64,000 nucleotides of DNA from NCBI GenBank assembly GCA_017354895.1, contig CP071494.1, positions 2,604,001 through 2,668,000 of the forward strand, read 5' to 3'. The position numbers and the translations under genes were made by a program. This DNA is from Podospora comata. Lineage: Eukaryota; Ascomycota; Sordariomycetes; Sordariales; Podosporaceae. Below, piece by piece: positions 22,063 through 33,399 of the stretch (position 1 is its first letter; every line of letters starts with the position of its first letter). Under the pieces are notes generated by a model that was given only the letters and a program-made list of their open reading frames with translations, was not told where the DNA came from and did no database searches.

Positions 22063-25000
22063 TCAGCCCATCAACCCCATCTCATTCTGCGCCATAAACG
22101 TCCTCGCCAGCTCATCCCCTCCCCTCTCGGCCGCCTCCATCCAGTGAATAGCCAGGCACATCAGCGCCGGATCACTCCTGACATCCCCCACCCCGCCGCC
22201 GCCGCCAGAACCAGCTCCCGGCGCCTCTTCCTTGTTTGCACCCGCAACACCGCCCATGCCTTGCATCCTTGCCTGGGCAATCCCAGGGTGATACCTCCCC
22301 GAGCCACCACCCCCAGACCTGCCACCATACTTCTCAATAACCGCCTGCTTGAACACCTCTCTAGGCTTGCTAAGCGGCAGCGTCGTCCTCTCTACCAACT
22401 CCGGATTGGACAGGTAAAAGATGGCAAGCTCTCTCTGCGCAGTCGGGATGCCCTCCTTGGCAGTAATAGTCCACATCCTCGCCGCATCAGCAAGCGAATG
22501 CGTCGACAGCGGCAGCGGGCTCGGGGGCGGCGACGGTGGCGAAAGTGGATCCCCGCCGGCAGACAAAATCCCAGAGTTGTCCGACGCGGTACTGCCTGGT
22601 CCAGGACGGGAGGGAGCAGCCAACCCACCCCCCCTTGACTGCGTATAATTCTTGACTATATCATCCGCCACTTCCACCATGGTCCGGCAGACATCTTGCT
22701 TGAGGTTCAGTGCCGCAATACTGGCATCCCAAAAGGCCTTCCCACGCTCTGTCTTGTCCAAGATGGACGACGGGACAAAAGCAGCGATGAACTGCAGGTC
22801 GCGGAAGAGGGTCTTGGGTCGGATGTTGGCGTCACGGAAGAGCATCTGGAGGATGTTGGCAATCGCATTTTCGTTGGCTGGGTGGACGGAGGCGATTGAT
22901 CGCGTTTCCATGTTGCCCCCTCCACCTGGGGTTCGTCCTCTTGGTGCGCTGTCAAACGGTGGCGCCTGCATCATGGTGTGGGAGCGACGCTCTTTAACAT
23001 TGTCAAGTGTCTCTTCTAATGGCTGGGGACGGCCTCCAGTGCCGTGCTCGTCGGTCGCCGAGGAGGCTGAGCCCATGTCTGATCGAGCCCACGCCAGGCG
23101 CGCACGTCGAGATCCTGAATTCAAGGAGGCGATGATGAGGTGTTCAAGCTCATAGAGCGCGTTGAGCTTGACCATCGGGTTCGGATGAACACAAAACATA
23201 TTCAGAAGCCGCCTGTAGGCCTTGGTAAAGGGAAACTCGGGCATGGAATCCTTCTTTGATTCTCGGTGGGATCGAATGGTCTCGTTAGTTGCCGAGCTCT
23301 CGTTGCCGTGGACACTGCCGCCGTGTACGCTCCCACGATGAGAACCGCCATGATGACTTCCGTGATGGCTGCCAACGCTCTGGGTATCGGATAAGGCCTT
23401 CTCGCTAAGATCTCCTGTACTTCTCTTCCTCTCAAGCACCCGGCGTTCCAGTCCAGATCTGGCCGACCTCCTCTTTTCCTTGACCTGCGCCTTGCGGGCA
23501 CGGCGCTGGATTGCTTCACGCCTGTCAATACACTCCTGCCCCAAGCCTTCAAACCACGCGTCCGTTTCTGAACCACGGGCAAAGACAAGGTTACCCAAAT
23601 CGGAAAGCAAGAGACTGGTCAACGTCTGCTTCAACTCTGTGAGGAAGCGGGACTTTTCTTCAGAGAGTCGCTGTTGGTACACTGTCTCATTGGATGAGAT
23701 GGAAGTCCCTGGACGACCCGCTGAGTGATGGGAAGGGAGCGGCTGATGGTTTGGTGGATGGAACGTAGCGGACAGGTTGGTAACGCTAGTAGTGGGCGAG
23801 TGGGCTCTTGACACAGCGCTGGGAGAGGTGGCACGATGTTGGAATGGGGACCAGTAGGTAGCGTTGGGGTCAATCTGGTGAACTGGTGATGAGGCACCAA
23901 AATACTCCGGGCCGTCTAGAACCTCAGACATGGCAGTGCTGGCCCGCGAGAAGCTGAAACGGCTGGACGTGTCAAAGGATAAGACGCTCATGTTCTGACC
24001 TGACACGGCTCGTAATCCCCTGTCAGAAAGGGAAGGAGGCCTGCTGGCGGATCGGAACCTGTTCTCCGGGTCGCTGATGACACTGACCGAATCATCCCAG
24101 ACTGAAATGTTGTCCCGATCCCGATCCCTACCAGGTTTGCTTGTCTCGTGGGTACGGCGATCTCGGGCGTAGAGTTCGCTAGACCACAGAACGGGTCCAT
24201 CGATGATGCTATCCCCGACAAGCTTGCTCACACAGTTGTCAACTTCGCAGGTGAAGCGGTGTATACGCTCCTCGCCCTGGCAGAAATTCTCCACCCCACA
24301 CTGCTGCAGCCAGCGGCTTGTTTTCTCAGCTTGCTCATCGCGAAGCTTGTTGGGGCCGCCTTGGTCCTCTGGTGCCGCCAGCAGGTCGAGGATCTGCGAC
24401 TCGGTGCGGAAGATGTAGTTGGACGCAGGGCCGCGTTGCATTAGACTCTTGATGCGCTGGAAGGAGTTCCACCTGCGAGGCACGCCCATCGTCTTCAACG
24501 CCACGGCAACGTTCCGCGAGTCCTCGTACGGAGCCGAGTTGCGCACGTCTGTAACGTACCACATCTTATCCCGGAGAGCACGCAAGCGGCGCATCATACT
24601 CTCAATGAGACCTTCTGCGCGCTCCTGGCTCTGCTTGAGCCATACAAGCCAGGCGTCATATATCTCGATTGCCGCCGCTGACCGACGGATAGAATCACGA
24701 GGACCCCTCGAGAAGATGTTCAACAAGGTGGCAAATCCATCTTTACGAAGTGAGTCAGAGCCCAGCGCGTTGAGTTGCTGCAAAGTCCTCCAGTAAAGGT
24801 GTGCAGAAACGAAATCCGACTGGGCGCGAGATTGCGAGCAGGCTGCTGTCAACATGGCAATGAGCGGCGAGGAATCAGCTGAGTCTTCGAGTCCTTTCCC
24901 TTTGTTGTTCTCCGGCGGGCTGTCTGCGACGCTACTGGCGATACTTGCTGCTCGCTGGCGATAGGGGTTTCGGCTGCCCATTGTTGTGATGACCCGGTTC

Positions 25001-27537
25001 TTGGACCGGTACTTCTTCAAAGTGGATGAGGCACGGTTGCTGAATGTTTGCTTCTTGGCACCGTCATTCTCAAGATTTTGAGGAATCTCATATTCCTGTA
25101 CAAGCTTCAGAATCGAATCTCGGAGCTGGTGATAGTCCTTGTCGAGTTCTGGCCGGTCATCTTCGGTGTCTTCACCCTCGGTGTCGCTAGTCTCTGAGGA
25201 GTTCTCGTCCTCCGGGTCGTCATCTGGATCAAACGTCATTTGGGTAGAAAGCTGTGTTCCGTCGCCTGAGATGAACAGCACCGCCCACCGTTCGGCGCAA
25301 GGGTGGCAGAGGCCATACACAACATCTTGGCCCAAGGCTTGGGTCATCTCATGTATGGCCAAGCGAAGGCGATATCCGTCTTCTTCATAGTTGCTGTTCT
25401 GCGGCTGCTGCTTTGGGGTGCCTAGATCTGGAATCGGGGGCGAATAGCGCGGTGGGCTGCCATCTTCTAAAAGGGGTTCTCGAGAAGTCGTGGCATCGCT
25501 GATGAAGGACTCGGCACTTGTGCTGATGACAGACATGGTGTCAAAGTTAGTGCTTGGCGCCGTCCTGACCGACATTGGCTGTGAGATGGCTGAGAAGCCC
25601 GAGACCGAAGGTGCCCCTGAGCGCAAGCTACCGGAATGCGCTGACCGCGGTCTGCGTTCGGGGAAGAGGGCGTTGATCAATGTCGTAAGGTCAGCTGGAC
25701 TAACAACCAAATGGGGGTGAACTTCGGCTGTCTCTCTTAGAGAGGTGATGGACCTGGCAGGCAAAAGGCGTGGCTTCTTCTTGAACTTGGAGGAGTCCTT
25801 GAACCGGAGGTAAATGTTTTCGATATGTTTTTTAATCTTTGGTGGTGTTGAAACAGGGGTTTTGCTCGTCAGCATGTCCACGACAAACTTCTGGGCGTGC
25901 ATGGCCACGGTTTTCAAGATCTTTTGCCGGCCATATTCAGTAATGTGATATTCGGCCATCATGCCATAGGCTTCGGGGTGAATAATGACCCCGAGCAACC
26001 AGTTCGTAAAGAGATATTTGGTAATCAACCAGCGGCGGGTGCTTTCGACATACTTCTTGTCCAGACGCTTCAGCATTTCTGTGCCGAGCTCGATCAGGCC
26101 CTCCGGAATGCCGGTCGTATCCTCGTCATCAATAACCTCGAAAAGCTCCTCGACAGCTCTGGCATAGAATTCCTCGGCCGCAATCTGGTCTTTGGAAGAC
26201 CAATCCGAGATGTTGAACCGGGTTCCGTGCTGGTCTTCGGCGCGGTCGAGCAAAAAGGCTCCATCCTCGAGGATTTTCATCAGGTACCATTCCATGTTGG
26301 ATTTTCCGGCCCAGTCACGCAAAGAGATCCAAACATTGAGCACGGCAGTGACGGTCTGTTCACTCCCCGTCTTCTGCCCTGAGATCAATCGAGCGCACGT
26401 GGTGGCCCATGTTTCGGTTCGGCGTTTGTCTTCGGCGCTGTCTGGTCCTGCGGAATTAGCAAAACAGGTGTAAATCAGAGCTGAGATGGGGTCGTGTCGC
26501 TGGAAGGAAAGAAGTCGTTCTATGGCACTGCGCTCCTTGCCCAGGCCGTTGGATGCTCCAAATCCCGAACCGGACAGGGTACCTGAGCCACCCGAGGCAA
26601 CGCGGGTGGACGTGCGGCTGCCGTGATACGGGAGGACGGATTCGATGGGCTCCAGGGCTTGGTGAAAGCTAGTAAGCGCCGTGAGCTCCGAACTATTCAA
26701 CGATGAGATGCGCGTTGCCAGATAGTCGGGGTTCGTCCTGATCTGGTTCAAGAAAGTCAAAAACGTCTCTCTAGCGGACGCAGAGAGCTCGCTCAAAAAC
26801 GGACTGGAGGTTCCAGAGGCAGGTTTAGCACCAGAGACCGATCCTGTAGGAGTGTCCAAGCTGTCAGATGAAGTCAAGCCAGGGGACTGCAGAAGCTCCA
26901 TCTCTGGCTCCAATAATGCATAGCGGCGGGTTTCGTCGCAGCTTTTCCGAACATCGATGACGGCATTGAAAAGAGCAGCAAAGCCCTTCTTGTCGTCCCC
27001 GCGGAAGCTGTCTACCAAGGTTCTGTGGGCCGCCTCGCCACATCTCATCAGACGAGCAGACAAGGCGGTCGAAATCAAGCTTCTCTGAAGACGGATGCGA
27101 GTGTTTGCGCGCTTGCGCTCTTGGTACTTGGATAGGCGCACAAGGTGAGCTAGCTCCTCCAAAGTGGTCCTGTCCTCCACCGGGGCCAGAGAGGGGGTGG
27201 TATAGAGAGATGTATCCTTCAGCAAGGGCCGTAAAAAGTTCATCTTCCCAAGCTTGTCGTCCGGTCCGGAGTCCAAGCTGTCGGAGGAGTCGTGGGGCGG
27301 CTGCATCGGCACAGGTGCGGTGGCCTGGTCGATGATGGGCTTCTGAACAGACGAGCGCCTGGACAGGTCATCGGAGCGCCGCACAGAGGACGTCATGGTA
27401 TCTCTTGCCAAACGGGACGGGCTTCTGGACCTATTGCGCCTCGAATGGGAGATCTCGACATGGTTGTCGGACGGGGTCGGGGTGGGTGAGCGTGAAGCAG
27501 GCGTTGCAGTATTCGACCGAGCTGGATTCCCAGACAT
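22063..27537 (-). CDS. Large intronless protein with GAP-like middle and C-terminal Sel1-like repeats, 1824 residues
   Basis: I do not recognise a named gene. The N-terminus (1-100) is disordered and Ser/Arg/Pro-rich. A conserved helical region follows near 120-230 (ERKRANTRIRLQRSLIS). Around 480-550 the segment KYLFTNWLLGVIIHPEAYGM resembles the helical core seen in Ras-GAP-like and related proteins, a weak likeness only. Acidic (near 790-830) and Ser-rich linkers separate further helical blocks. The last 150 residues hold two Sel1-like helices pairs (ARMWTITAKEGIPTAQRELA and LAIHWMEAAERGGDELARTF) separated by a Gly-rich insert. The frame is open without introns for 5.5 kb. I start at 27537 (ACCATGT); another in-frame ATG lies at 27549. 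Sel1 repeats act as scaffolds for signalling complexes, so a scaffold role is possible. Confidence 0.88.
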   Translation of the reverse strand: MSGNPARSNTATPASRSPTPTPSDNHVEISHSRRNRSRSPSRLARDTMTSSVRRSDDLSRRSSVQKPIIDQATAPVPMQPPHDSSDSLDSGPDDKLGKMNFLRPLLKDTSLYTTPSLAPVEDRTTLEELAHLVRLSKYQERKRANTRIRLQRSLISTALSARLMRCGEAAHRTLVDSFRGDDKKGFAALFNAVIDVRKSCDETRRYALLEPEMELLQSPGLTSSDSLDTPTGSVSGAKPASGTSSPFLSELSASARETFLTFLNQIRTNPDYLATRISSLNSSELTALTSFHQALEPIESVLPYHGSRTSTRVASGGSGTLSGSGFGASNGLGKERSAIERLLSFQRHDPISALIYTCFANSAGPDSAEDKRRTETWATTCARLISGQKTGSEQTVTAVLNVWISLRDWAGKSNMEWYLMKILEDGAFLLDRAEDQHGTRFNISDWSSKDQIAAEEFYARAVEELFEVIDDEDTTGIPEGLIELGTEMLKRLDKKYVESTRRWLITKYLFTNWLLGVIIHPEAYGMMAEYHITEYGRQKILKTVAMHAQKFVVDMLTSKTPVSTPPKIKKHIENIYLRFKDSSKFKKKPRLLPARSITSLRETAEVHPHLVVSPADLTTLINALFPERRPRSAHSGSLRSGAPSVSGFSAISQPMSVRTAPSTNFDTMSVISTSAESFISDATTSREPLLEDGSPPRYSPPIPDLGTPKQQPQNSNYEEDGYRLRLAIHEMTQALGQDVVYGLCHPCAERWAVLFISGDGTQLSTQMTFDPDDDPEDENSSETSDTEGEDTEDDRPELDKDYHQLRDSILKLVQEYEIPQNLENDGAKKQTFSNRASSTLKKYRSKNRVITTMGSRNPYRQRAASIASSVADSPPENNKGKGLEDSADSSPLIAMLTAACSQSRAQSDFVSAHLYWRTLQQLNALGSDSLRKDGFATLLNIFSRGPRDSIRRSAAAIEIYDAWLVWLKQSQERAEGLIESMMRRLRALRDKMWYVTDVRNSAPYEDSRNVAVALKTMGVPRRWNSFQRIKSLMQRGPASNYIFRTESQILDLLAAPEDQGGPNKLRDEQAEKTSRWLQQCGVENFCQGEERIHRFTCEVDNCVSKLVGDSIIDGPVLWSSELYARDRRTHETSKPGRDRDRDNISVWDDSVSVISDPENRFRSASRPPSLSDRGLRAVSGQNMSVLSFDTSSRFSFSRASTAMSEVLDGPEYFGASSPVHQIDPNATYWSPFQHRATSPSAVSRAHSPTTSVTNLSATFHPPNHQPLPSHHSAGRPGTSISSNETVYQQRLSEEKSRFLTELKQTLTSLLLSDLGNLVFARGSETDAWFEGLGQECIDRREAIQRRARKAQVKEKRRSARSGLERRVLERKRSTGDLSEKALSDTQSVGSHHGSHHGGSHRGSVHGGSVHGNESSATNETIRSHRESKKDSMPEFPFTKAYRRLLNMFCVHPNPMVKLNALYELEHLIIASLNSGSRRARLAWARSDMGSASSATDEHGTGGRPQPLEETLDNVKERRSHTMMQAPPFDSAPRGRTPGGGGNMETRSIASVHPANENAIANILQMLFRDANIRPKTLFRDLQFIAAFVPSSILDKTERGKAFWDASIAALNLKQDVCRTMVEVADDIVKNYTQSRGGGLAAPSRPGPGSTASDNSGILSAGGDPLSPPSPPPSPLPLSTHSLADAARMWTITAKEGIPTAQRELAIFYLSNPELVERTTLPLSKPREVFKQAVIEKYGGRSGGGGSGRYHPGIAQARMQGMGGVAGANKEEAPGAGSGGGGGVGDVRSDPALMCLAIHWMEAAERGGDELARTFMAQNEMGLMG

Positions 27538-30500
27538 GGTAGTTAGCATGTGGGCCTCCTCTTGTCTTGTTCTTGACCGGTGACTAGTCCCGTTTCCAAC
27601 ATACACGGTGTCGGGCGAATAGCGACGGGCGACTCAAGAGAACGCTGCATGGATATCATAATGGGCCCATGAGGGGGCTCGAGTCGAGGGTTGCGATCGC
27701 CCATGTACTACCAGCCGAGTGCTGATAGTTGTGGGAAGGACCGCTCGACTCGGAAGAAACGCGAGGGCGGGTGGAGTGCGGTCTCGTGGTGTTTATGGAC
27801 AAATCGGGCGCCGGGTTGGGCTGGAGGTTGTATACACAGAGAGCAGGCGGGGGAGGGGCCGAGGCTGGACGAATACAAGATATCAATCAATCGGCAGCAA
27901 CAAATAGTGGGTAACAACAGCAGCGGCAACGGCGACGACGAGAGCCGCTGCGAGGACAGTTATGTATGTATAGGTAGTTCGAGCCTCGGTCGACTTGCGA
28001 CTGGGAACGGGGTGGCCTCTTTCAAGAGTGCCGCGAGAACATGGTCTCGTCAGTCAACAAATTAAAGGAGGGGCGCGTGTTGGCGGGCGATCTCGACGAT
28101 GACGGGAAAGGTGGTGGAAGCGTTGGGGAAGCTCTATGGAACGGGTGACGTTGCGATGAGGCGCTGCTAGGTAGGGGACGAGGTAGGAGGTATGTGTCGG
28201 GAGAGGGAGTTTGTCTCTGGCTGTCCTGTCTCATGAGAGAGAGAGCGAGAGGAGAGCTTCCCTCCCATCTCCATGCAGCTTCCCTGCCCTTCTTCCGGGT
28301 GTGTACATGTCGATGCAGTGGACGTCGAAGCGTGGGGTAGCGGGCTGGCCCAATTGGGTTACGCAGCCCATCTGCCCCATCACTTGCTGTCTCCACTTGA
28401 CCTGTGTCAACCATACCCTGTGAGCTGGCTGGTCAACTGCGCCATCCACTCTGCATCTCCAACTGCACCCGTCCCCGCGACACTGGCCTCTTGGTCTTGC
28501 TGGTGCTGGTGCTGCTGCCCGACTCGTGCCCCTTACTTCAGCTCTGCTTTCCCGCCTGCCGCCTGCGCGTCTTCTTCCTTCTGCGTCATAAGACTCAAGA
28601 AAGCTCAAGAGGGCCTCCACCTCACCTCTCACCGTCTCATACCGACTCTCGCCGAAAGCGGTCATGGTGAGTGCCAACACACCCGCCAGCAAAGAGTAGA
28701 CGCGCTGACGAGCGGAACCCCATCCCACCGCGCGTTCACAGTCCCGTCGTAGTGGTGGCGATGGAGACCTGACCATAACCATACGAAGTATACCTCAGTT
28801 GCCGCCTCCCCGAAACACACTATGCGGGAAATTATTATTGTCTCCCTTCGCTGACGCCTCCCACCTCCCGTCCTGTTGCAATTTTTTTCCTGCTTCGATT
28901 CTTCACTTGATGCAGGAGGGGTACGGAGTAGGGTAGGTCAGTCAGTCAGTCATCAACTCCCATGGCCACAGCCTGGTGCGCTGGCCTTGCAGCTCGCCCC
29001 GCCTTCCCTTTTGTCCAGGGACCCATTTTTGGCGGCCGGCGCAGTTCAAACGGTCCAATCTCCGCCCTCCACGACCCAAAAACCACCCGGACGGAACCTG
29101 CCCGCATCGTGAGCCCAGCATTCGCCTGGTCTGCTTCAAGATGCCAACTCAGCTTCCCATCGTCCCATCACCAATCATTCCCCGCCACTATTTCAAGTAT
29201 GCGTCAACCTGTTTCCTTCCTGGCCTTGGGATCCCGCGATTCAGGGGCGATCCAGATCAACCCTCTCTCCCTGCCGCATGCTGTACATACGGCACATGCT
29301 ACCTACTGCTACGGCGAGAACCGCCCACCCCCCGAGGGTCTGGTTTGACAGGCTGACCAGTCCCATCCATTGGCTTCGCTTTTCTGGTGTCACGAGATCA
29401 TTCAGGTGCTCATCTTGGGTCATCTCTTGGATGTGTAGCCATGGCCTAACCCCTACCCTGATAGGGACCCAACCCTAGGCGCGAGAACGGTGAGGTCTGA
29501 TCTCAGGAACCACATCACCTCAACAAGGCGATGGGATGAACTAGTGGCCTAGGGCGAGACAACTTACCACGCGTACCTGGACGATCTGTTGTTCCCCAAC
29601 CCACCGCGCAAAACACAGCGGGGCCTCATACCTTAACGCACCATCTAAGGCAGGTCCCTGATGCTAGGTACCAAGTAAGATAACCACACACCTCTGTCGG
29701 CTTCCGGAAAGCGAAGCAATCCATTTATTGTCTTTCTGCATCTGTAGGCCGAGTGGCTGCTGGTTTTCTTTTCTGAGAAGATGCAGCTCGCCATTGGTCT
29801 GCTGGCTGCCGACTATCAGGGGTTTCAAATCGCTTCATATCCAACCATTTCAACTGGGTTGAGCTGGATCTTAGCTCGTATCGCCCTGTGTGGACAGATT
29901 TGTCTTTTTTTCTCGGGCGGCTGTGGGTAAATGACACAACTGTAGCTCTTGTTATGTCGTGCATATTCTCACAAAGCGTCACAACGACACCCCCTTTCAG
30001 CTTTCCCATGATTTTGTTCTGGTCGTTTTATTTTCATCTGAACCTGTAATTCCGGTATCACTGCTGCTTGTTCCCTTGTGGATGTGTAAGACAACAGGCC
30101 ACGAGGTCGTCAGACGGGTGATGGGTGGGTGGTTTAACGTAGGACGACGAATCCCTCGACACCACGGCCAGCAACGTAGACAGCTTTACAAGAAGAAGAA
30201 AAATGTGAGGTATCCGATGCGCTGGACATGCACCTCGCCCAGTTTGGTCTTTTCTAGAGCGTCACAACAGGAAACAAGAAAGAAAGGGGTCGCCGGTGTG
30301 TGTGTGTGTGGTGTCGTGTCTATGTATGTGAGTTGAGTATCTCTGTGATAGGTACTTTGGACTACGAGTGTGCAGTGCGAGGATATCAGCTGGGTACAAG
30401 TGTAAGGCTTGAGATGGGGAATTTTCCATGACGGTGTTTTGTCCAGTTGGTGTAAGCGAGGAACCTCTCTGCACAAATACATCTTGGTTGTGGGAATGTA

Positions 30501-31473
30501 TCAGATGGCAGGACTGCCAGAGCTACATGATGATATCTCTCCAGAAAAAGTGAGCTGTCGGTATATAATACTATGACATTCATTAAGCGACCTACCCACG
30601 TTCTCCGAACGAGATATTTCTAAAGCTGATACATGCGTGTCCTTGAGCAAGTTACACAAAACCTGGTCAATATAACAACCACACCAGAACAGGGTAACAA
30701 TTATCGATATCCCAGCACACTTCGCAGAACCATCTACTCTTCCAATAAAAACCCCAATCAAAGCCTCCCTGAGGGAGAATATCTCTACATGACATACATA
30801 CAGTACATAACTCAGGTACAAAGCACCCATGGATCTTTTCCACCACCCTCTTCCCCACCACCCCCTTCCCCACCCACAACCACCAGCCAACTGCCCTCAG
30901 TTAAAATCACCCACAAAAAAAAACCCCCCAGACGTGGCCACTCTGGAGCAACTAAACGCTGGCATACATAATACATCATGCAAGTGAGATCTCATTCGTT
31001 TTGACCTACACATAAACCCAAAAAAGCATGTCAACAAGAAAACAAAACCCGCCAGCTCACACACATGGCTCGACACCCGCCCCCCGCCCCATATCCGCCA
31101 ATGCAGGTCGCATATCCGGCCGCATGAGCAATTGTCCCATCTGCCACCCATTTCCATTTCCCTCCCCCACCCCCTCCCTCACCCTTCAAAGCTGGCCCAA
31201 GATTATCCCATCTCACAAAGAAAAAAAAAACAAGCCATATGACTTCAGGTTCACAGCCATGCACCGGCTCCTGGAACCCTCCGTCCCCAATGCCATCTCT
31301 GTTACCTCATCCTTCCTCCACCAGCACATCAAACCTCATCAAAACACCCCAAAATGAAATCAAGATGACTTTAAAACTATGCATCAGCCCTCCAGAACTC
31401 CTTCCAGATGATACTACACACGCAAATCCATTCCATTTCTCAAAATCTCTCCCTACATCCACACCTAACCCCC
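27538..31473. other. Gene-poor 3.9-kb interval
   Basis: This lies between the start of the 1824-residue gene and the stop of hapX, both on the minus strand. It probably holds a long promoter and leader (27.5-28.9 kb, with CT/GA-rich tracts near 28.23-28.26 kb) and the hapX 3' flank. Frames of up to 183 codons exist near 28.2-28.8 kb on both strands, but they are Arg/Ala/Gly/Pro shadows of GC-rich DNA with no domain. I see no RNA gene. Confidence 0.5.
30296..30310. repeat. (GT)n dinucleotide repeat
   Basis: About seven and a half GT units lie in the otherwise featureless interval downstream of hapX. Confidence 0.9.
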
Positions 31474-33399
31474 TTAATCCCCCCTCCCAAACCTGATATC
31501 AAAATCCTTCAAAACACTCATAATACTCGCCGCCTCAACCTCAATAGGCGCCAACCTCTGCCCCCCACCATTCCCCCCCCCCCCTTGTCCACCGCTCCCC
31601 GGCCTGGGAACCGGCAGCGCCTTCAACTTGGGCAGCCAAGTCCCAATCTCATCCGCCGCCTGATCAAAGTGCCTGTGACTAGCCAGCGTCTTATACGCCT
31701 CAGCGCAAGACAGCGCCAAAGGGAAACCTGACTCTGACGCAGAAGTCTGCATAGGAGGAAGCGGCTGCGGTGCGGCAGATTGAGAAGGGTCGCTGTTGCC
31801 AGACTTGCAACATCCACCTCCTGGTCCAGCACCGCCGCAGCACCCACCACCACCGCTGGCTCCCGGGTTGTTCTTCTCAAAGTTGGCTGCTAGGGACCTA
31901 CAAAAGAGGCCTGACTTGGGATCGGAAAGACACTGAGCGCAGGTACCCGGGCCGTTGGGGCCGCACCGACTCCCCGAGGGCTTAGCTTGGGTTGCGTTGG
32001 AGTTGGTAGAAGAGCGGTTCTGGTTTGCCCGTGGACCAGGAAGCTTGATAGCACCGGTGGCGGTCACTTCCATAGGTATTGGGACGACATCGTCCTCTGA
32101 TGGTGGTGGTGTGTGAGTCTGTGTTTGCTCGGCAACTGATGGTAGTGGTTGTTGGAAGGACATGGGGTTCATGAGAGCCTCAGCACACATGCAGTATGTT
32201 CCATCCTTGCAGAAGCCGCACGAGTCCCTAGCCTCAAGCGACATCATAGGCTGTAAAGACTGTGGTGGTGGTTGGGTGACCATTGGAAGTGACATTCTGT
32301 TGTCCTTAGCAAACATGGCGGTAAAGTCTGTTTCCATAGGTATTCCAGCATCCGAACGATGCCGCTTCTCCTCGGGTGCCGAAGGTGGTGAGCTTGGTGA
32401 GTGCGGTCGTTTGAGGTCGGACATTCGGAGGGCTTCCTCCAAACATTCGCAGCTTGACCCAAGTGTGCATTTTCCACATCCCATCGCTGTGTCGGTGTCT
32501 TGAAGCACAGCTTCAGCACATGCACATGACCCAGATGCTTGACAGCCACCACACCCTAGAGGCGCCATCATTTCGTCGGGAGGGGAGATGATGTTGGAGA
32601 TGGAAAATGGTTGAGTGGTTGGTCGGGGTTCCGCAATGGGCACAGCACTTGGCCCCGAGCTCTTCGGCGGAGCAGGCTGCAAAGGTCGTCTGGGCTGTGA
32701 GATATTGGCAACCGGATTCGTTTGAGGCTGTATTGGTGCCGGAAGACGTCCATGACTTCCAGTTGACGAAGGTGACTGAGAATCCCATGCTGATAACATT
32801 GAGTTGCGGTCTTGTCTCTCCTTGTCAAGCTGTGACTGCAACCACTGGCAACGAGATCGGAGTGTCTGTCTCTCGGTCTCCAGGTGATTGATACGCTCCT
32901 GAAATTCCTGGACGACCCGGTCATGCTCTTCCTTCTGCTCATCCAATTGCTCCTCCAGCTCCCCAACCCGAGCAGCCCTACGCTCACGAAAGGCCCTCTG
33001 TGCAGCTCTGTTTTGAGCTTTGCGTTTGGTTGGTGGAGTGTCGGTGGCAGGTTTTCGACCTGGCTTGGGCCTGGGAGGAATGACCCACTCCTTGCTGGTC
33101 ATGCTCATGGCCATAGGTTGTTGCCCTGGGCCCGGTGACATAACTCCAGGCGACGCCATGTTCAAAGGGGTTGAGGCTTTGATGGAGGGTGGCCTGTTGG
33201 GTGCGTTTGGGCGGATGGCGATGGGAGGCGCTGACACGGAGGTTGACGATGTGGGAGTGGAGACGTTGGACGGAGAGGCCGCAGATGCGGGGGTGGAGGC
33301 AGGGCTGGAGGAATCTCTGCCGAGTGTCGTCGTGATGGAAAGAGTTCTTTTGTCGGTGTTCCCAAGCCCGACTGGGGAAGCAGCGGCAGCGGCAGCCAT
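31474..33399 (-). CDS. hapX: HapX, bZIP iron-response regulator
   Basis: HapX joins the CCAAT-binding complex, represses iron-using genes in iron shortage and activates iron-detoxifying genes in iron excess; its cysteine clusters sense Fe-S status. The product has 641 residues in one exon. The CBC-binding (Hap4-like) motif is at about 103-117 (KEWVIPPRPKPGRKPA). The bZIP basic region follows at about 124-145 (KRKAQNRAAQRAFRERR) with a leucine-zipper/coiled coil to about 195. Four cysteine-rich regions are visible near 283-296 (CGGCQASGSCACAE), 308-319 (CGKCTLGSSCEC), 394-405 (CGFCKDGTYCMC) and 479-500 (CGPNGPGTCAQC plus a further Cys). A Gly/Cys-rich segment near 515-530 adds more cysteines. 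Start taken at 33399 (ATCATGG); the frame is open upstream without another ATG. Confidence 0.95.
   Translation of the reverse strand: MAAAAAASPVGLGNTDKRTLSITTTLGRDSSSPASTPASAASPSNVSTPTSSTSVSAPPIAIRPNAPNRPPSIKASTPLNMASPGVMSPGPGQQPMAMSMTSKEWVIPPRPKPGRKPATDTPPTKRKAQNRAAQRAFRERRAARVGELEEQLDEQKEEHDRVVQEFQERINHLETERQTLRSRCQWLQSQLDKERQDRNSMLSAWDSQSPSSTGSHGRLPAPIQPQTNPVANISQPRRPLQPAPPKSSGPSAVPIAEPRPTTQPFSISNIISPPDEMMAPLGCGGCQASGSCACAEAVLQDTDTAMGCGKCTLGSSCECLEEALRMSDLKRPHSPSSPPSAPEEKRHRSDAGIPMETDFTAMFAKDNRMSLPMVTQPPPQSLQPMMSLEARDSCGFCKDGTYCMCAEALMNPMSFQQPLPSVAEQTQTHTPPPSEDDVVPIPMEVTATGAIKLPGPRANQNRSSTNSNATQAKPSGSRCGPNGPGTCAQCLSDPKSGLFCRSLAANFEKNNPGASGGGGCCGGAGPGGGCCKSGNSDPSQSAAPQPLPPMQTSASESGFPLALSCAEAYKTLASHRHFDQAADEIGTWLPKLKALPVPRPGSGGQGGGGNGGGQRLAPIEVEAASIMSVLKDFDIRFGRGD

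Noticed and set aside
28231-28782. Overlapping frames of 159-183 codons on both strands
   Set aside because: The products are Arg/Ala/Gly or Pro/Cys-rich, show no domain, and mirror each other as expected from GC-rich non-coding DNA.
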